Positions 8,010-16,020 of a stretch of DNA of 28,597 nucleotides are shown here, in pieces. Below the pieces are notes generated by a model. The model saw only the letters and a program-made list of their open reading frames with translations, was not told the origin of the DNA and did no database searches. Positions within the stretch are counted from its first letter, which is position 1. Each line of letters opens with the position of its first letter. A program made the position numbers and the translations under genes. Source of the stretch: an uncultured Lachnospiraceae bacterium (GTDB lineage Bacteria; Bacillota; Clostridia; Lachnospirales; Lachnospiraceae); contig CANCYO010000035.1 in assembly GCA_947382415.1 (NCBI GenBank), positions 1 to 28,597 of the forward strand, read 5' to 3'.

Positions 8010-9203
8010 TTATTGATCCGACACGGCGGCTACATAGCCATTTTCATCAAACTGCAGACCAAAGCCGCGGCTGTACTCGTTTACACGGCCGATGATGCGC
8101 AAAGCCTCATCTCCCTCAGCCGGCGTTGGTCTGTAGTCATTTCTGGAGGGATCGGAGGAAATGGAACAGGGTATGATATGGAACTCAGTCTCCTCCTGCC
8201 GCTCTCCGTCAATAAAAGTAAAGGTCTGCTGTGCGATCATAGTGTCCTTGTCTGAAGGATTTCTGTTCGCGCCAAAGCAGAAATTTGCCAGACTGTAGAT
8301 AATATATTTCCCCTGATATTGCTCCACGCCCTGCAGCACATGAGGATGGTGGCCGATGACCAGATCCGCTCCCCAGTCGATACATTCCCGGCCAAACTGC
8401 TGCTGAAAATCCGTGGGATAAAACTCCCTCTCAATGCCCCAGTGGCAGCATGCCAGAATCAGATCCACCTCTTCCTCCTGCAGTTTTGCGATTCCGTCCT
8501 GCATCAGTTTTTCAATTCCCTTTCCCCAACCGATCTCATTCACAGACACAAAACCAACGCGAATTCCCTTCGTCTCATAGATTCCGACATTTTTGTCATA
8601 CGCATGGACAATTCCTGTGGGCTCCAGCGCGGCAAGCGTATCTTTCGTGCCATTTTCACCAAAATCCAGCCGGTGATTGTTTGCCATACTCACCGCCTCC
8701 ACACTGCCACAGGTGAGAATATCCGCGTATTCGGGATCGCCTTTGATATTGTAGGTCCTGCCGGGATTTAGCTCTTCCGAAAAGGTCAGCACGCCCTCCA
8801 GATTGACTATGGTCATATCGTCCTGAGAAAAGATATCATATACATTTCCCAGAAAATAGCTCTGATCTTCCACTTGCTCATACATCTGACGAAAGGACCA
8901 GGCATACTCCTGTCCCACATAATTTCCCATGGACACATCTCCGGCTGCGGTAATCGTGATCGTGACAATCTCCCGCTCTTCTTCGACACTTGTGTCAGTT
9001 TCGGATTCCTGCTCTATAGAAATTATAGAAGACCGTTCCTCCGGCTGTATCGGCTGTATGGTCTGCACAGTGGGCATAACATCCCCTCCGCTGTCTCCAC
9101 AGCCCGAAAATACCGCCAGCACACAGACTGCCGCTATCCATACCGGAATCTTATTCTTGGCATCTTTTAGAATATGTCTCCACTGTTTTCCCCTCATGTT
9201 CAT
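8010..9203 (-). CDS. CapA-family lipoprotein (poly-gamma-glutamate/capsule type metallophosphatase fold)
   Basis: This 397-aa protein belongs to the PGA_cap family. The motifs AGDVSMG, NLEG, MANNH, HWG, GHHPHVLQ and SLANF appear in order, the signature of the calcineurin-like fold in CapA proteins. A hydrophobic segment and FSGC lipobox (Cys35) indicate a lipid-anchored surface protein, and an acidic Ser/Thr/Glu linker precedes the domain. The ATG at 9203 is chosen because GGGGG lies 5 nt upstream and the signal sequence then fits; the frame itself opens further upstream within the LCP gene. It begins 10 bp after the LCP stop codon, so the two are very probably cotranscribed and act together on the envelope. 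True poly-glutamate synthesis genes (capBC) are not present here, so a capsule role is not shown. Confidence 0.9.
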   Translation of the reverse strand: MNMRGKQWRHILKDAKNKIPVWIAAVCVLAVFSGCGDSGGDVMPTVQTIQPIQPEERSSIISIEQESETDTSVEEEREIVTITITAAGDVSMGNYVGQEYAWSFRQMYEQVEDQSYFLGNVYDIFSQDDMTIVNLEGVLTFSEELNPGRTYNIKGDPEYADILTCGSVEAVSMANNHRLDFGENGTKDTLAALEPTGIVHAYDKNVGIYETKGIRVGFVSVNEIGWGKGIEKLMQDGIAKLQEEEVDLILACCHWGIEREFYPTDFQQQFGRECIDWGADLVIGHHPHVLQGVEQYQGKYIIYSLANFCFGANRNPSDKDTMIAQQTFTFIDGERQEETEFHIIPCSISSDPSRNDYRPTPAEGDEALRIIGRVNEYSRGFGLQFDENGYVAAVSDQ

Positions 9204-9213
9204 TTGTACCCCC

Positions 9214-10386
9214 TTAATCCTCCTGCGGCCCAAACAACAGCTCATGCAGATATTCCTTATTGACATCATAATCCACCTCCAGCACAGACATCTTGCGTAT
9301 GGTGGCGTCCCGATAGGTGCCTTTCAGAGGAATACTTCCCTGTTCAATATCATAGGTCAGCATCCGGGGCGCATCCAGACTCAATTGATAGCACTCCCAC
9401 TGTGTCAGATTGGTGGTGAGATTCGGCATCAGTCCGTCGATCAGAAGCCCCGGATTTTTTACCATGGCCCCGGGCAGACCGTGGATGATCTCCTTGAGTA
9501 CCTTTCTCTGACGCTCCGTTCTGCCAAAATCCGTCCCAATATAACGGTTTCTGGTGTATGCCAGAGCCTGCGGTCCGTTCAGATGCACCATGCCCTCGGC
9601 GGAAGTGTCCATATAATCCGTCCCAAACTCCCGCTCTGTGAGCAGATTATACTCATTTAAATAAGCGTTCACCCACTCGATCTCCGCAGAGGAAAGCTCC
9701 AGGTCCACGCCGCCCACCGCGTCCACCAGATTGGCAAAGGCCTCAAAATTTACCAGCATGTAACGGTTTATTTTGATATCCAGATTCTTTTCCACCGTTT
9801 TCATCAAAAGTTCTGCCCCGCCAAAAGAATAAGCCGCGTTCAACCGGTTATTGTCATGTCCCGGAATCTCCACATACATATCCCGCAGCAGGGAAGTCAT
9901 ATAGATCTTTTTGGTTTTAGCGCTCACGGATAAGAGGATCATGGCGTCCGACCGGCCGTCCTCACCGTTTTTGCGGGAATCGTTTCCGATCAACAATATA
10001 TTGATGACCCCATCCTCCTTCATGGGAGCGGAAGTCAGGCTCTCAATCTCATTATAATTCAACTTGCTGTAGACTCTTCCCACAATATAATAAAGCCCTC
10101 CTGCCAAAAGTGCGGCGATCAGCACCACCGTCAAAAGAAAGCGCCTGAAACGGAACTTTTTCTTCTTTTTACCCGATTGCCGCCGGGTTCTGCCCCTGCG
10201 GGACTTATTCCCCCTTTGGGATTTATTGCCCCTTTGGGCGGCCGCTTTTCGGGGAGCTCTCCCTGTGCCGGAAGGTTTACCTGTTCGGGAAGTACCTATA
10301 ATATCAATCTCTCTCGCTGCCTCATTCTCCATCTGCCGTTGGAGAAATTCCTCCAGACCGCGCTGAATGCGCTCCATGTCATTCAT
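9214..10386 (-). CDS. LytR-CpsA-Psr (LCP) family cell-envelope glycopolymer transferase
   Basis: This 390-aa protein has a basic cytoplasmic tail (about 35-83), one transmembrane helix (about 84-105) and an extracellular LCP domain (about 125-350). Family motifs are visible: LLIGNDSR, GRSDAMILLS, TSLLRDMYVEIPG, RLNAAYSFGG, VDAVGGVDLEL and LAYTRNRYIGTDFGRTERQR, which contribute the conserved Asp and Arg residues that bind the lipid pyrophosphate substrate. LCP enzymes move teichoic acid or polysaccharide from undecaprenyl carriers to peptidoglycan. The tail contains a short tandem repeat (QRGNKS twice) and long Lys/Arg runs. GGGGAG lies 8 nt before the ATG. The gene is the middle member of a three-gene minus-strand unit. 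Confidence 0.93.
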   Translation of the reverse strand: MNDMERIQRGLEEFLQRQMENEAAREIDIIGTSRTGKPSGTGRAPRKAAAQRGNKSQRGNKSRRGRTRRQSGKKKKKFRFRRFLLTVVLIAALLAGGLYYIVGRVYSKLNYNEIESLTSAPMKEDGVINILLIGNDSRKNGEDGRSDAMILLSVSAKTKKIYMTSLLRDMYVEIPGHDNNRLNAAYSFGGAELLMKTVEKNLDIKINRYMLVNFEAFANLVDAVGGVDLELSSAEIEWVNAYLNEYNLLTEREFGTDYMDTSAEGMVHLNGPQALAYTRNRYIGTDFGRTERQRKVLKEIIHGLPGAMVKNPGLLIDGLMPNLTTNLTQWECYQLSLDAPRMLTYDIEQGSIPLKGTYRDATIRKMSVLEVDYDVNKEYLHELLFGPQED

Positions 10387-10405
10387 GAATCAGTCTCCCC
10401 TTTCG

Positions 10406-10636
10406 TCAATCCCCGCAGTCAAGCACATCGAATGCCTGTCCCCGGGCCCACGGACTTCCTACATCACAGCGTCCATGGTGATATGCTCTGGAAACCACTT
10501 CTCCCTGGCCTTCCACCACATCAAGCTTCAACCGGCTTCCCTCAGCTTCCGCATATTGATCCAAAATCCGGATAATATCGTCCACCGTGGAATCATTTGG
10601 AACATTCTCTTCGGGCAAATTATTCTCATCTCTCAT
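10406..10636 (-). CDS. Small conserved-looking protein upstream of the LCP gene
   Basis: This 76-aa protein has no name I can give. It has an acidic N-terminal half (ENNLPEENVP, then DDIIRILDQYAEAEGS) and a C-terminal motif HHGRCDVGSPWARG that looks conserved and could bind a metal through His-His and Cys. It has no signal peptide or membrane segment. It ends 19 bp before the LCP start, so it is probably the first gene of the LCP-CapA operon. The ribosome binding site (GAGGAG) is 12 nt from the ATG, which is long. Upstream the same frame stays open for about 36 codons rich in Lys, Glu and Asn but has no ATG, GTG or TTG, so the true start is uncertain. Confidence 0.6.
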   Translation of the reverse strand: MRDENNLPEENVPNDSTVDDIIRILDQYAEAEGSRLKLDVVEGQGEVVSRAYHHGRCDVGSPWARGQAFDVLDCGD

Positions 10637-10724
10637 AATATCGGCATTCTCCTCTCTGGCTTTATTTTCTGGCTTTGTTTTCGGGTTTGATTCCCTGACT
10701 TGATTTTCCTGCCTGATTCTCGCA

Positions 10725-10753
10725 TTGATTTTTTATCTGTCAAATGATATACT
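10725..10753 (+). promoter_or_regulatory. Sigma-A promoter for azlC-azlD
   Basis: TTGATT (10725-10730), a 17-bp spacer and TATACT (10748-10753, 5 of 6) lie just upstream of azlC. Transcription would start near 10760, giving a leader of about a dozen bases that contains the GGTGA ribosome binding site. Confidence 0.55.
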
Positions 10754-10771
10754 CTCTCTCGGTGATAAAAT

Positions 10772-11485
10772 ATGGACAAGAGAAAAAATATGCGCCTGCA
10801 GGCGCTGAAAGCGGCATTTCCCCATACGATCCCCATTTTTGCGGGATTCTGGTTCCTCGGAATGGCCTACGGCATTTATATGAACGTGTCGGGGTTTTCT
10901 TTTGTTTACCCCATGATCATGAGTATCCTGATCTTTGGCGGTTCTCTGGAGTTTGTGGCAGTGAGTATGCTCACCGCGCCCTTCGCCCCGCTGCAGACTC
11001 TGATCATGACCCTGATGATTCAAGCGAGACACTTATTTTACGGCATATCCATGCTGGATAAATTCAAGGACATGGGCTGGAAAAAATATTATCTGATCTT
11101 CGGCATGTGCGACGAGAGCTTTTCCATCAACTACACGGCCCGGATTCCCGAAGATGTGGACAGGGGATGGTTCATGTTCTTTGTAACTCTGCTCAATCAG
11201 TTCTACTGGGTGTCCGGCTCTACCCTGGGCGGTCTTTTGGGTTCTCTGATCCATTTCGACACGGAAGGCCTTGATTTTGTCATGACCGCCATGTTTGTAG
11301 TCATCTTTCTGGAACAACTCATGAAAGAGAAAAAGCATTACACGGCTCTCACCGGCACAGGCGCTGCTCTCATATGCCGCCTGTGTTTCGGCGCGGATTC
11401 CTTTATGGTGCCCACAATGCTGTGCATTCTGGTTCTGCTGGCAATCTTCAGGAAACCGATTGAAAAGGCAGGTGGATTCGTATGA
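10772..11485 (+). CDS. azlC: AzlC-family branched-chain amino acid exporter, large subunit
   Basis: This 237-aa integral membrane protein is the large subunit of an AzlCD-type exporter, a family known for efflux of branched-chain amino acids and their analogues. Family features are the early IPIFAGFWFLGMAYGIYM segment, the GGSLEFVAVSML and QARHLFYGISM motifs and several hydrophobic helices, ending at about residue 230. The length is usual for the family. The stop codon overlaps the azlD start in an ATGA arrangement, so translation is coupled. No Lrp-like regulator is adjacent, and the neighbouring genes on the other strand have a separate envelope role. Confidence 0.92.
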   Translation: MDKRKNMRLQALKAAFPHTIPIFAGFWFLGMAYGIYMNVSGFSFVYPMIMSILIFGGSLEFVAVSMLTAPFAPLQTLIMTLMIQARHLFYGISMLDKFKDMGWKKYYLIFGMCDESFSINYTARIPEDVDRGWFMFFVTLLNQFYWVSGSTLGGLLGSLIHFDTEGLDFVMTAMFVVIFLEQLMKEKKHYTALTGTGAALICRLCFGADSFMVPTMLCILVLLAIFRKPIEKAGGFV

Positions 11486-11817
11486 CTGATATGACCCTTA
11501 TCCAACAGATCATTACCATCGGTATCTGCATCCTGGGCACTATGACCACCAGATTCCTGCCCTTTCTGGTCTTTTCCGCAAAACGTCCCACCCCCGGATT
11601 CATTCAATATCTGGGCAAAGCGCTCCCCTCGGCGATTTTTGGCATGCTGGTGGTATACTGTCTGAAAAATGTGAATGTGCTTGCCGGAAGTCACGGCCTG
11701 CCGGAGCTGATCGCCATTGCCGTCACCGTGGGCCTTCATTTGTGGAAAAAACAGATGCTTCTGTCCATAGCCGGCGGCACCGTATGTTATATGCTTCTGG
11801 TGCAGCTTGTGTTCTGA
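11482..11817 (+). CDS. azlD: AzlD-family branched-chain amino acid exporter, small subunit
   Basis: This 111-aa protein has four predicted hydrophobic helices and the AzlD hallmarks TRFLPFLVF near residue 23 and LGKALPSAIFGMLVVYCL in the middle. It works with AzlC as the second membrane subunit of the exporter. It overlaps azlC by 4 bp (ATGA). It ends 24 bp from the convergent DNA methyltransferase gene; I see no convincing terminator hairpin in that small gap. Confidence 0.92.
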   Translation: MTDMTLIQQIITIGICILGTMTTRFLPFLVFSAKRPTPGFIQYLGKALPSAIFGMLVVYCLKNVNVLAGSHGLPELIAIAVTVGLHLWKKQMLLSIAGGTVCYMLLVQLVF

Positions 11818-11841
11818 ACATTCCGCTCATTACCTGAGCCG

Positions 11842-14244
11842 TCATGTCTGAAAACGAAAGGGTTCATAAATCTGCCCGACAAGTTCATCGATCCTTCGCA
11901 GACAGGACTGTATCTCCTGACCGGCATGACCTTCCCTGCAGGCGGCAGCGATGGCCCTGTGACACTCATCCTCCGCATTATAGCGCGGAATGCGGAGCTT
12001 GTCCAGCACATGGGCGGAAATACTGGTAGGATTCATATAGCCTTTCACGCAGTCCGCTATGAGCGAGGAACTCAATATTCCGCACAGATAATAGGCTTCC
12101 CCCTCATCCTCCGTGGATATATACATGACCTTTTCATTGGGCAGACAGGGTTTTCGGCCCAGATACCGATCCTCCACTTCTTCCACCACCGCACACACAA
12201 ACTCCGTGGCAATATATTTCCAGACTACTTTATAGCGCGAAAAGGTATATTCCCCCACCCGCAGTACGGCGTGAAATTCCTGTCTCTGTATCTCCTTCTC
12301 CCAGCCTGCAAACCCTTTTCTGTCATCCAGCGCCTCCCGAAACCGGTCAAGATAGGCGTAAGTGAGCGGACAGGTCGCCCGAAGCTCCTCACCGCATACC
12401 GGCCGCATTTTGGTAACCGGTGTGTGAGGACACAGAAGATAGCTGTCATAACTGACATGCCATCTCTGCACATTTCTTCCCTTGATCATCGGATAGACAT
12501 GATCCGGTTCAAGATATGTCTCCACACACTCTACTTTCCTCTTGGCCCGCTCTACAAGATTGCCGGCCCGAAGACCTTTATGATCCCGCCCGTAAATCTG
12601 CAGCCAGTATACCCCGTTTGCACCTCCGGTAAACACTCCTGTCCGGGCGCGATAGGGATTGCTTCCCAGCGCCCGGCCCATTTCCTTCAGACATTTTTCC
12701 TCCGCCGTGATCCACAGAGAAGTCCGGTCCTGTGCCACCGCAGGCACAGCCCGCTGTTCCTCAATCTGCATCTGCTCCAGAACCTCGGCCAAAGAGGCAG
12801 ATGCGCCGGGTACGCCGGCTTTTTTATCCAATTTTATATTTGCCTTTTTATTCCACACAAAATACGGCACGGGATATTCCGTCTCCCGCCCTTTTTCGGC
12901 AAAAAACAGCGCCGTGCTGGTCACGGCATTGTCAAAGACCTGTACCCGGGACAGATCCTCCACCCTGAGCACCCGAATCCCGCATTTCTCCCCGATCCGG
13001 AACCGCCGGAAACCCACACCGTTCTGCACGGATTTAAACACGCCCTGCCGTATGACAAAGCCCAGCACTCCCCCGTCCTTCAACAGCCTGTCCATAGCCA
13101 CATAGGTGATCAATACGGAAATATCCTCCTTGGAAAAGCTCAGATCCCTTCCCCTGACAGAAAACAGTCCATAATCCGTCCACAAATGCCGGGAGCGCAT
13201 CCGGTACTGCTCCGGCAGATACTCCCAATTGACCCAGGGAGGATTGCCCATCACCACATCCGCCTGCCCCAGCTTCCGCGCTTCCCGCAGTCCGGAGGGT
13301 TCCGGATCAGATACCTGCTCTGCAAGCCGCAAAATATCCATCCGGTAAACCGGCAGCCGAATATCCGCGTCTTTTGCCCGCTCTCCATCCTCCAGCAGAT
13401 CCAGTATCGCCAGCAGATAATTTGTCCTGGCCGTCAGGACTGCCAGCGCATTAATATCAAATCCATATACGGAAGACAAAATTGCATCCAGCCCACAGCC
13501 GGCGCGACGCTTTGCCAGAATACCCCGCAGGAGAAAAGTTCCCGACCCGCAGGCAGGGTCCGCCAGCCGAAGCTTCTCCACAGGCCTGCCTGTAAATTTC
13601 AGCGCGTCCTGCAGCGTCCGCTCCGCCAGCCAGTCTGGCGTATAGAACTCTCCCAGCGTATGGCGCAGCCTCTGGGGAATCATGGCTTCATACATCTGTT
13701 TGATAGAATCAGTCCGGTTCCTGCGCACAAACTCCTCCCGGGACAATTCGGTGCGATACGGCCGCAGAAGCCCCGCGATCTTCTCTATGATCACCTCAAA
13801 TCCTCTGTCCATTTCATAAAGAGGCCAGCAATACAAATCCTCCTCCGCATAATTCACTATACCGCACCGCCTGGCAAAATCTCCCCGCAAAAGCTCAGAT
13901 GCCCGCGCCATACGCTCCTTTCGTGAATGCGCAGATGCCTGATCGGATAACTGTTCCTCAGACCCACAGAGAACTTCCCGGGCTATGGCTTTGATCAGAA
14001 TGCCAAAGCCCGTCTGCATGGCATAAAATAAGAGATACGCATCCTGCCCGCCTTCCGCCGGATCAAGCTGTGCATCTCCATATAAGTATGTGAACTCCTC
14101 CCGCCAGTCAGCCGTCATGCGCGCGGTTTCCCGGGAAGGATTTGCCAAAAAGCCGGATATCTCCCGTACGATATCCGCCATCTGCCTGCGAAAGACAGAC
14201 TTTTCATTTTGGGTATCATGATAAAGCGAAACTAAATCCAGCAT
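11842..14244 (-). CDS. Orphan N6-adenine DNA methyltransferase (Eco57I/TaqI-like)
   Basis: This 800-aa protein is a class I SAM-dependent DNA methyltransferase. The helical N-terminal region (1-190) leads to LGEFYTPDWLAE (198-207). SAM-binding motif I (DPACGSGTF, 229-237) and catalytic motif IV (NPPW, 334-337) follow; NPPW marks exocyclic amino (adenine N6) methylation. The C-terminal half (about 540-790) resembles a TaqI-like target-recognition region, with MIKGRNVQRW and the ending YYLCGILSS..YMNPTSISAHVLDKLRIP. No nuclease motif (PD-ExK or HNH) or helicase is visible in it or in adjacent genes, so it looks like a modification-only enzyme. The ATG at 14244 is chosen because GAGGAG lies 9 nt before it; a longer frame to 14508 would run inside yaaA. 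It is the last gene of the operon, 20 bp after yaaA. Confidence 0.88.
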   Translation of the reverse strand: MLDLVSLYHDTQNEKSVFRRQMADIVREISGFLANPSRETARMTADWREEFTYLYGDAQLDPAEGGQDAYLLFYAMQTGFGILIKAIAREVLCGSEEQLSDQASAHSRKERMARASELLRGDFARRCGIVNYAEEDLYCWPLYEMDRGFEVIIEKIAGLLRPYRTELSREEFVRRNRTDSIKQMYEAMIPQRLRHTLGEFYTPDWLAERTLQDALKFTGRPVEKLRLADPACGSGTFLLRGILAKRRAGCGLDAILSSVYGFDINALAVLTARTNYLLAILDLLEDGERAKDADIRLPVYRMDILRLAEQVSDPEPSGLREARKLGQADVVMGNPPWVNWEYLPEQYRMRSRHLWTDYGLFSVRGRDLSFSKEDISVLITYVAMDRLLKDGGVLGFVIRQGVFKSVQNGVGFRRFRIGEKCGIRVLRVEDLSRVQVFDNAVTSTALFFAEKGRETEYPVPYFVWNKKANIKLDKKAGVPGASASLAEVLEQMQIEEQRAVPAVAQDRTSLWITAEEKCLKEMGRALGSNPYRARTGVFTGGANGVYWLQIYGRDHKGLRAGNLVERAKRKVECVETYLEPDHVYPMIKGRNVQRWHVSYDSYLLCPHTPVTKMRPVCGEELRATCPLTYAYLDRFREALDDRKGFAGWEKEIQRQEFHAVLRVGEYTFSRYKVVWKYIATEFVCAVVEEVEDRYLGRKPCLPNEKVMYISTEDEGEAYYLCGILSSSLIADCVKGYMNPTSISAHVLDKLRIPRYNAEDECHRAIAAACREGHAGQEIQSCLRRIDELVGQIYEPFRFQT

Positions 14245-14264
14245 CTGCAGCGTCTCCTCTTGTT

Positions 14265-15011
14265 TCAGTCCTGTTTTAGAAATACATACTCCGTGTCTGT
14301 GGACAGACTGTCCCGAAACTGATAGCCAAGTCCGCAAAACTGCTTCAGTCCTTCCGGTTTCATGATACGGTTTTCCGCCATGAAACGAACCATCTCGCCT
14401 CTTGCCATCTTGACATAAACTCCCTTTTGAATCACTCTGCCGCCGGAAAATTCGCCAAAAATGCAAGTGATAAACCTGTCCTCGGGCTCCAGAAAGTTCT
14501 CTATGCATCTGGAGTATTCTCTGGAGGCCAGATTGACGATCACCCGAGAATCGTCCCTCACCTCATCATAAAGCTTTCTCCCCCAGAAATCATACAATCC
14601 CTTTATACCATCCACCTCAGTTTTTGCCTGCATCTCCAACCGGTAAGGCACGACTCCGTCCATGGGCTTTAACACACCGTAAAATCCGGACAGAATTCTC
14701 AGCGCATCCTGCACATAGGAGAGCATTCCCTCCTCGAAAACAGCCGGGGCCATGTACTGATACTGGATTCCCTCATAAGCTAAAAGAGCCGGAGTCAATC
14801 CTCTCTCCAGCTCCATATTGTGAAAACGCTCATAGTTCTGCTTTGCCAGACGGTCATTACAGCCCCAGAGCGTTTTCGCCTCCTCCGGACTTAAATCCTT
14901 TATCCATCGCATGATCCGCCCGGTCTCCTCCGGAAAAACCGGCATTCCGCTATATTCCAGAGAATCCTCATCCACCTTCATTTTCTTAGCGGGAGAAATA
15001 ATGATTCTCAT
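14265..15011 (-). CDS. yaaA: Peroxide stress protein YaaA (DUF328/UPF0246)
   Basis: This 248-aa protein starts with the family signature MRIIISPAKKM and continues with ALLAYEGIQYQYM, LRILSGFYGVLKPMDGVVPYRLEM and VNLASREYS, all typical of YaaA. In Escherichia coli YaaA lowers intracellular free iron and protects DNA and proteins from peroxide damage; its fold also binds DNA. Length is normal for the family. Its start overlaps the bcp stop by 4 bp, so the two peroxide-defence genes are translationally coupled, and the DNA methyltransferase follows 20 bp later. Confidence 0.95.
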   Translation of the reverse strand: MRIIISPAKKMKVDEDSLEYSGMPVFPEETGRIMRWIKDLSPEEAKTLWGCNDRLAKQNYERFHNMELERGLTPALLAYEGIQYQYMAPAVFEEGMLSYVQDALRILSGFYGVLKPMDGVVPYRLEMQAKTEVDGIKGLYDFWGRKLYDEVRDDSRVIVNLASREYSRCIENFLEPEDRFITCIFGEFSGGRVIQKGVYVKMARGEMVRFMAENRIMKPEGLKQFCGLGYQFRDSLSTDTEYVFLKQD

Positions 15012-15463
15012 GCCAGCTCCTCAAGCATCTGTGCCGGATTTTCGGCGGCTTTTACCTTGCCGAAGGCCTTTTTGATCACACCCTCCTCATCGATCAGATA
15101 AGTGGTGCGAACCACACCCATGGAGACCTTGCCGTAATTTTTCTTCTCCTGCCATACGTCATAGGCCTGTATGCATGTCAGATCCGGGTCAGAGAGCAGC
15201 GTAAAGCCCAGGTTATATTTCTCCTGAAATTTCTTATGTGAGGCCACAGAATCCCTGCTCACGCCCAAAACTACCGCACCCTTCTCTTCAAACTGCGGGT
15301 ACAGCTCGCTGAAGCCGTAGGCCTGCTTCGTACATCCCGGAGTATTGTCCCTGGGATAAAAATACAGGATCACCTTCCTGCCCCTGTATTCGCTCAGGGT
15401 ATGCAGCTTGCCGTCCTGATCCGGCAAAGAAAATTCCGGCGCTTTTGTTCCTGTCTGTAACAT
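15008..15463 (-). CDS. bcp: Thioredoxin-dependent peroxiredoxin (Bcp/PrxQ family)
   Basis: This 151-aa protein reduces hydrogen peroxide and organic peroxides. It has the thioredoxin-like peroxiredoxin fold: YFYPRDNTPGCTKQA carries the peroxidatic Cys, and GVSRDS and LLSDPD match Bcp proteins. The usual resolving Cys five residues after the peroxidatic one is a Tyr here (CTKQAYG), so it may act as a 1-Cys enzyme or use another thiol. The ATG at 15463 gives the canonical MLQTGTKAPEFSLPDQ start with AGGAGG 9 nt away; an ATG two codons earlier is too close to that site. It shares a 4-bp overlap with yaaA. Confidence 0.95.
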   Translation of the reverse strand: MLQTGTKAPEFSLPDQDGKLHTLSEYRGRKVILYFYPRDNTPGCTKQAYGFSELYPQFEEKGAVVLGVSRDSVASHKKFQEKYNLGFTLLSDPDLTCIQAYDVWQEKKNYGKVSMGVVRTTYLIDEEGVIKKAFGKVKAAENPAQMLEELA

Positions 15464-15495
15464 GATCATGTCCCTCCTGTATGAATTAATTTAAA

Positions 15496-16014
15496 CTAAA
15501 CTACAGGTATGCTCATCTCGTGCCATTCTTCTCCGCCCCAGAAGGAGTCGGCCATACCTTCGTCATGAAATCCCATCTTTTTATACATTTCCACCTTTTG
15601 CTGCAAACAGGTCAAAATCAGCTTCTGTCGGTGATTCTTCCGCTCCCTCCTCAAATACTCGCACACGATCTCTCTGGCAAGTCCCTGCCCGCGATACTCC
15701 GGCAATACATCAAGTCCAAGCAGCATGACATTCTTACCGTCAGGATCATGCAGGCTGACGTCTGTAAAAAATTCGTCTCTGAACGCATTCTCATTGGTAG
15801 CAATGCCATTTAAAAATCCGGCGATCTTTCCGGTTTCTTTATCCACTGCCACCAGAAACAGCTCCGGAGCCCTTGCGATTCTCTCCGTCATACTCTTTTC
15901 TGAACAGGCCTCATTGGGCGGAAAACAGATCTGCTCCACGGCAGCCGCCTGTTTTGTCTCATCTGTGTGAATATCGCGAAATTCAAATCTCTCTGTCAAA
16001 TCTTTGTTATACAT
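15496..16014 (-). CDS. GNAT-family N-acetyltransferase
   Basis: This 172-aa protein has the GNAT fold. The acetyl-CoA pyrophosphate-binding motif YRGQGLA lies at about residues 117-123, preceded by LLGLDVLP and followed by the helix LAREIVCEYL. The C-terminal MYKKMGFHDEG is the usual GNAT ending. The acceptor could be an amine, antibiotic or protein; the layout (AVEQICFPPNEACS near the N-terminus) recalls arylalkylamine-type acetyltransferases of Firmicutes, but the substrate cannot be deduced. It starts 6 bp after the YjbR/EVE-like gene and lies in the same operon as the peroxide genes. Confidence 0.9.
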   Translation of the reverse strand: MYNKDLTERFEFRDIHTDETKQAAAVEQICFPPNEACSEKSMTERIARAPELFLVAVDKETGKIAGFLNGIATNENAFRDEFFTDVSLHDPDGKNVMLLGLDVLPEYRGQGLAREIVCEYLRRERKNHRQKLILTCLQQKVEMYKKMGFHDEGMADSFWGGEEWHEMSIPVV

Positions 16015-16020
16015 ATTTTT

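Noticed and set aside
10182..10250. Short direct repeat in the basic tail of the LCP gene as a mobile or CRISPR-like repeat
   Set aside because: It is a short in-frame repeat coding for a Lys/Arg/Asn tail, with only two or three copies and no spacers.
10633..10836. 67-codon minus-strand frame between azlC and the small LCP-operon gene
   Set aside because: It lies partly antisense to azlC and its promoter, has no ribosome binding site and no recognisable features.
11926..13926. Very long (666-codon) open frame on the plus strand opposite the DNA methyltransferase
   Set aside because: It is the antisense of a gene with clear catalytic motifs; its translation is rich in His, Pro and Arg with no domain, and it lacks a ribosome binding site.
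14245..14508. N-terminal extension of the methyltransferase frame into yaaA
   Set aside because: The extension lies entirely within or just after yaaA in another frame and reads as low-complexity basic sequence. The ATG at 14244 has a good ribosome binding site.
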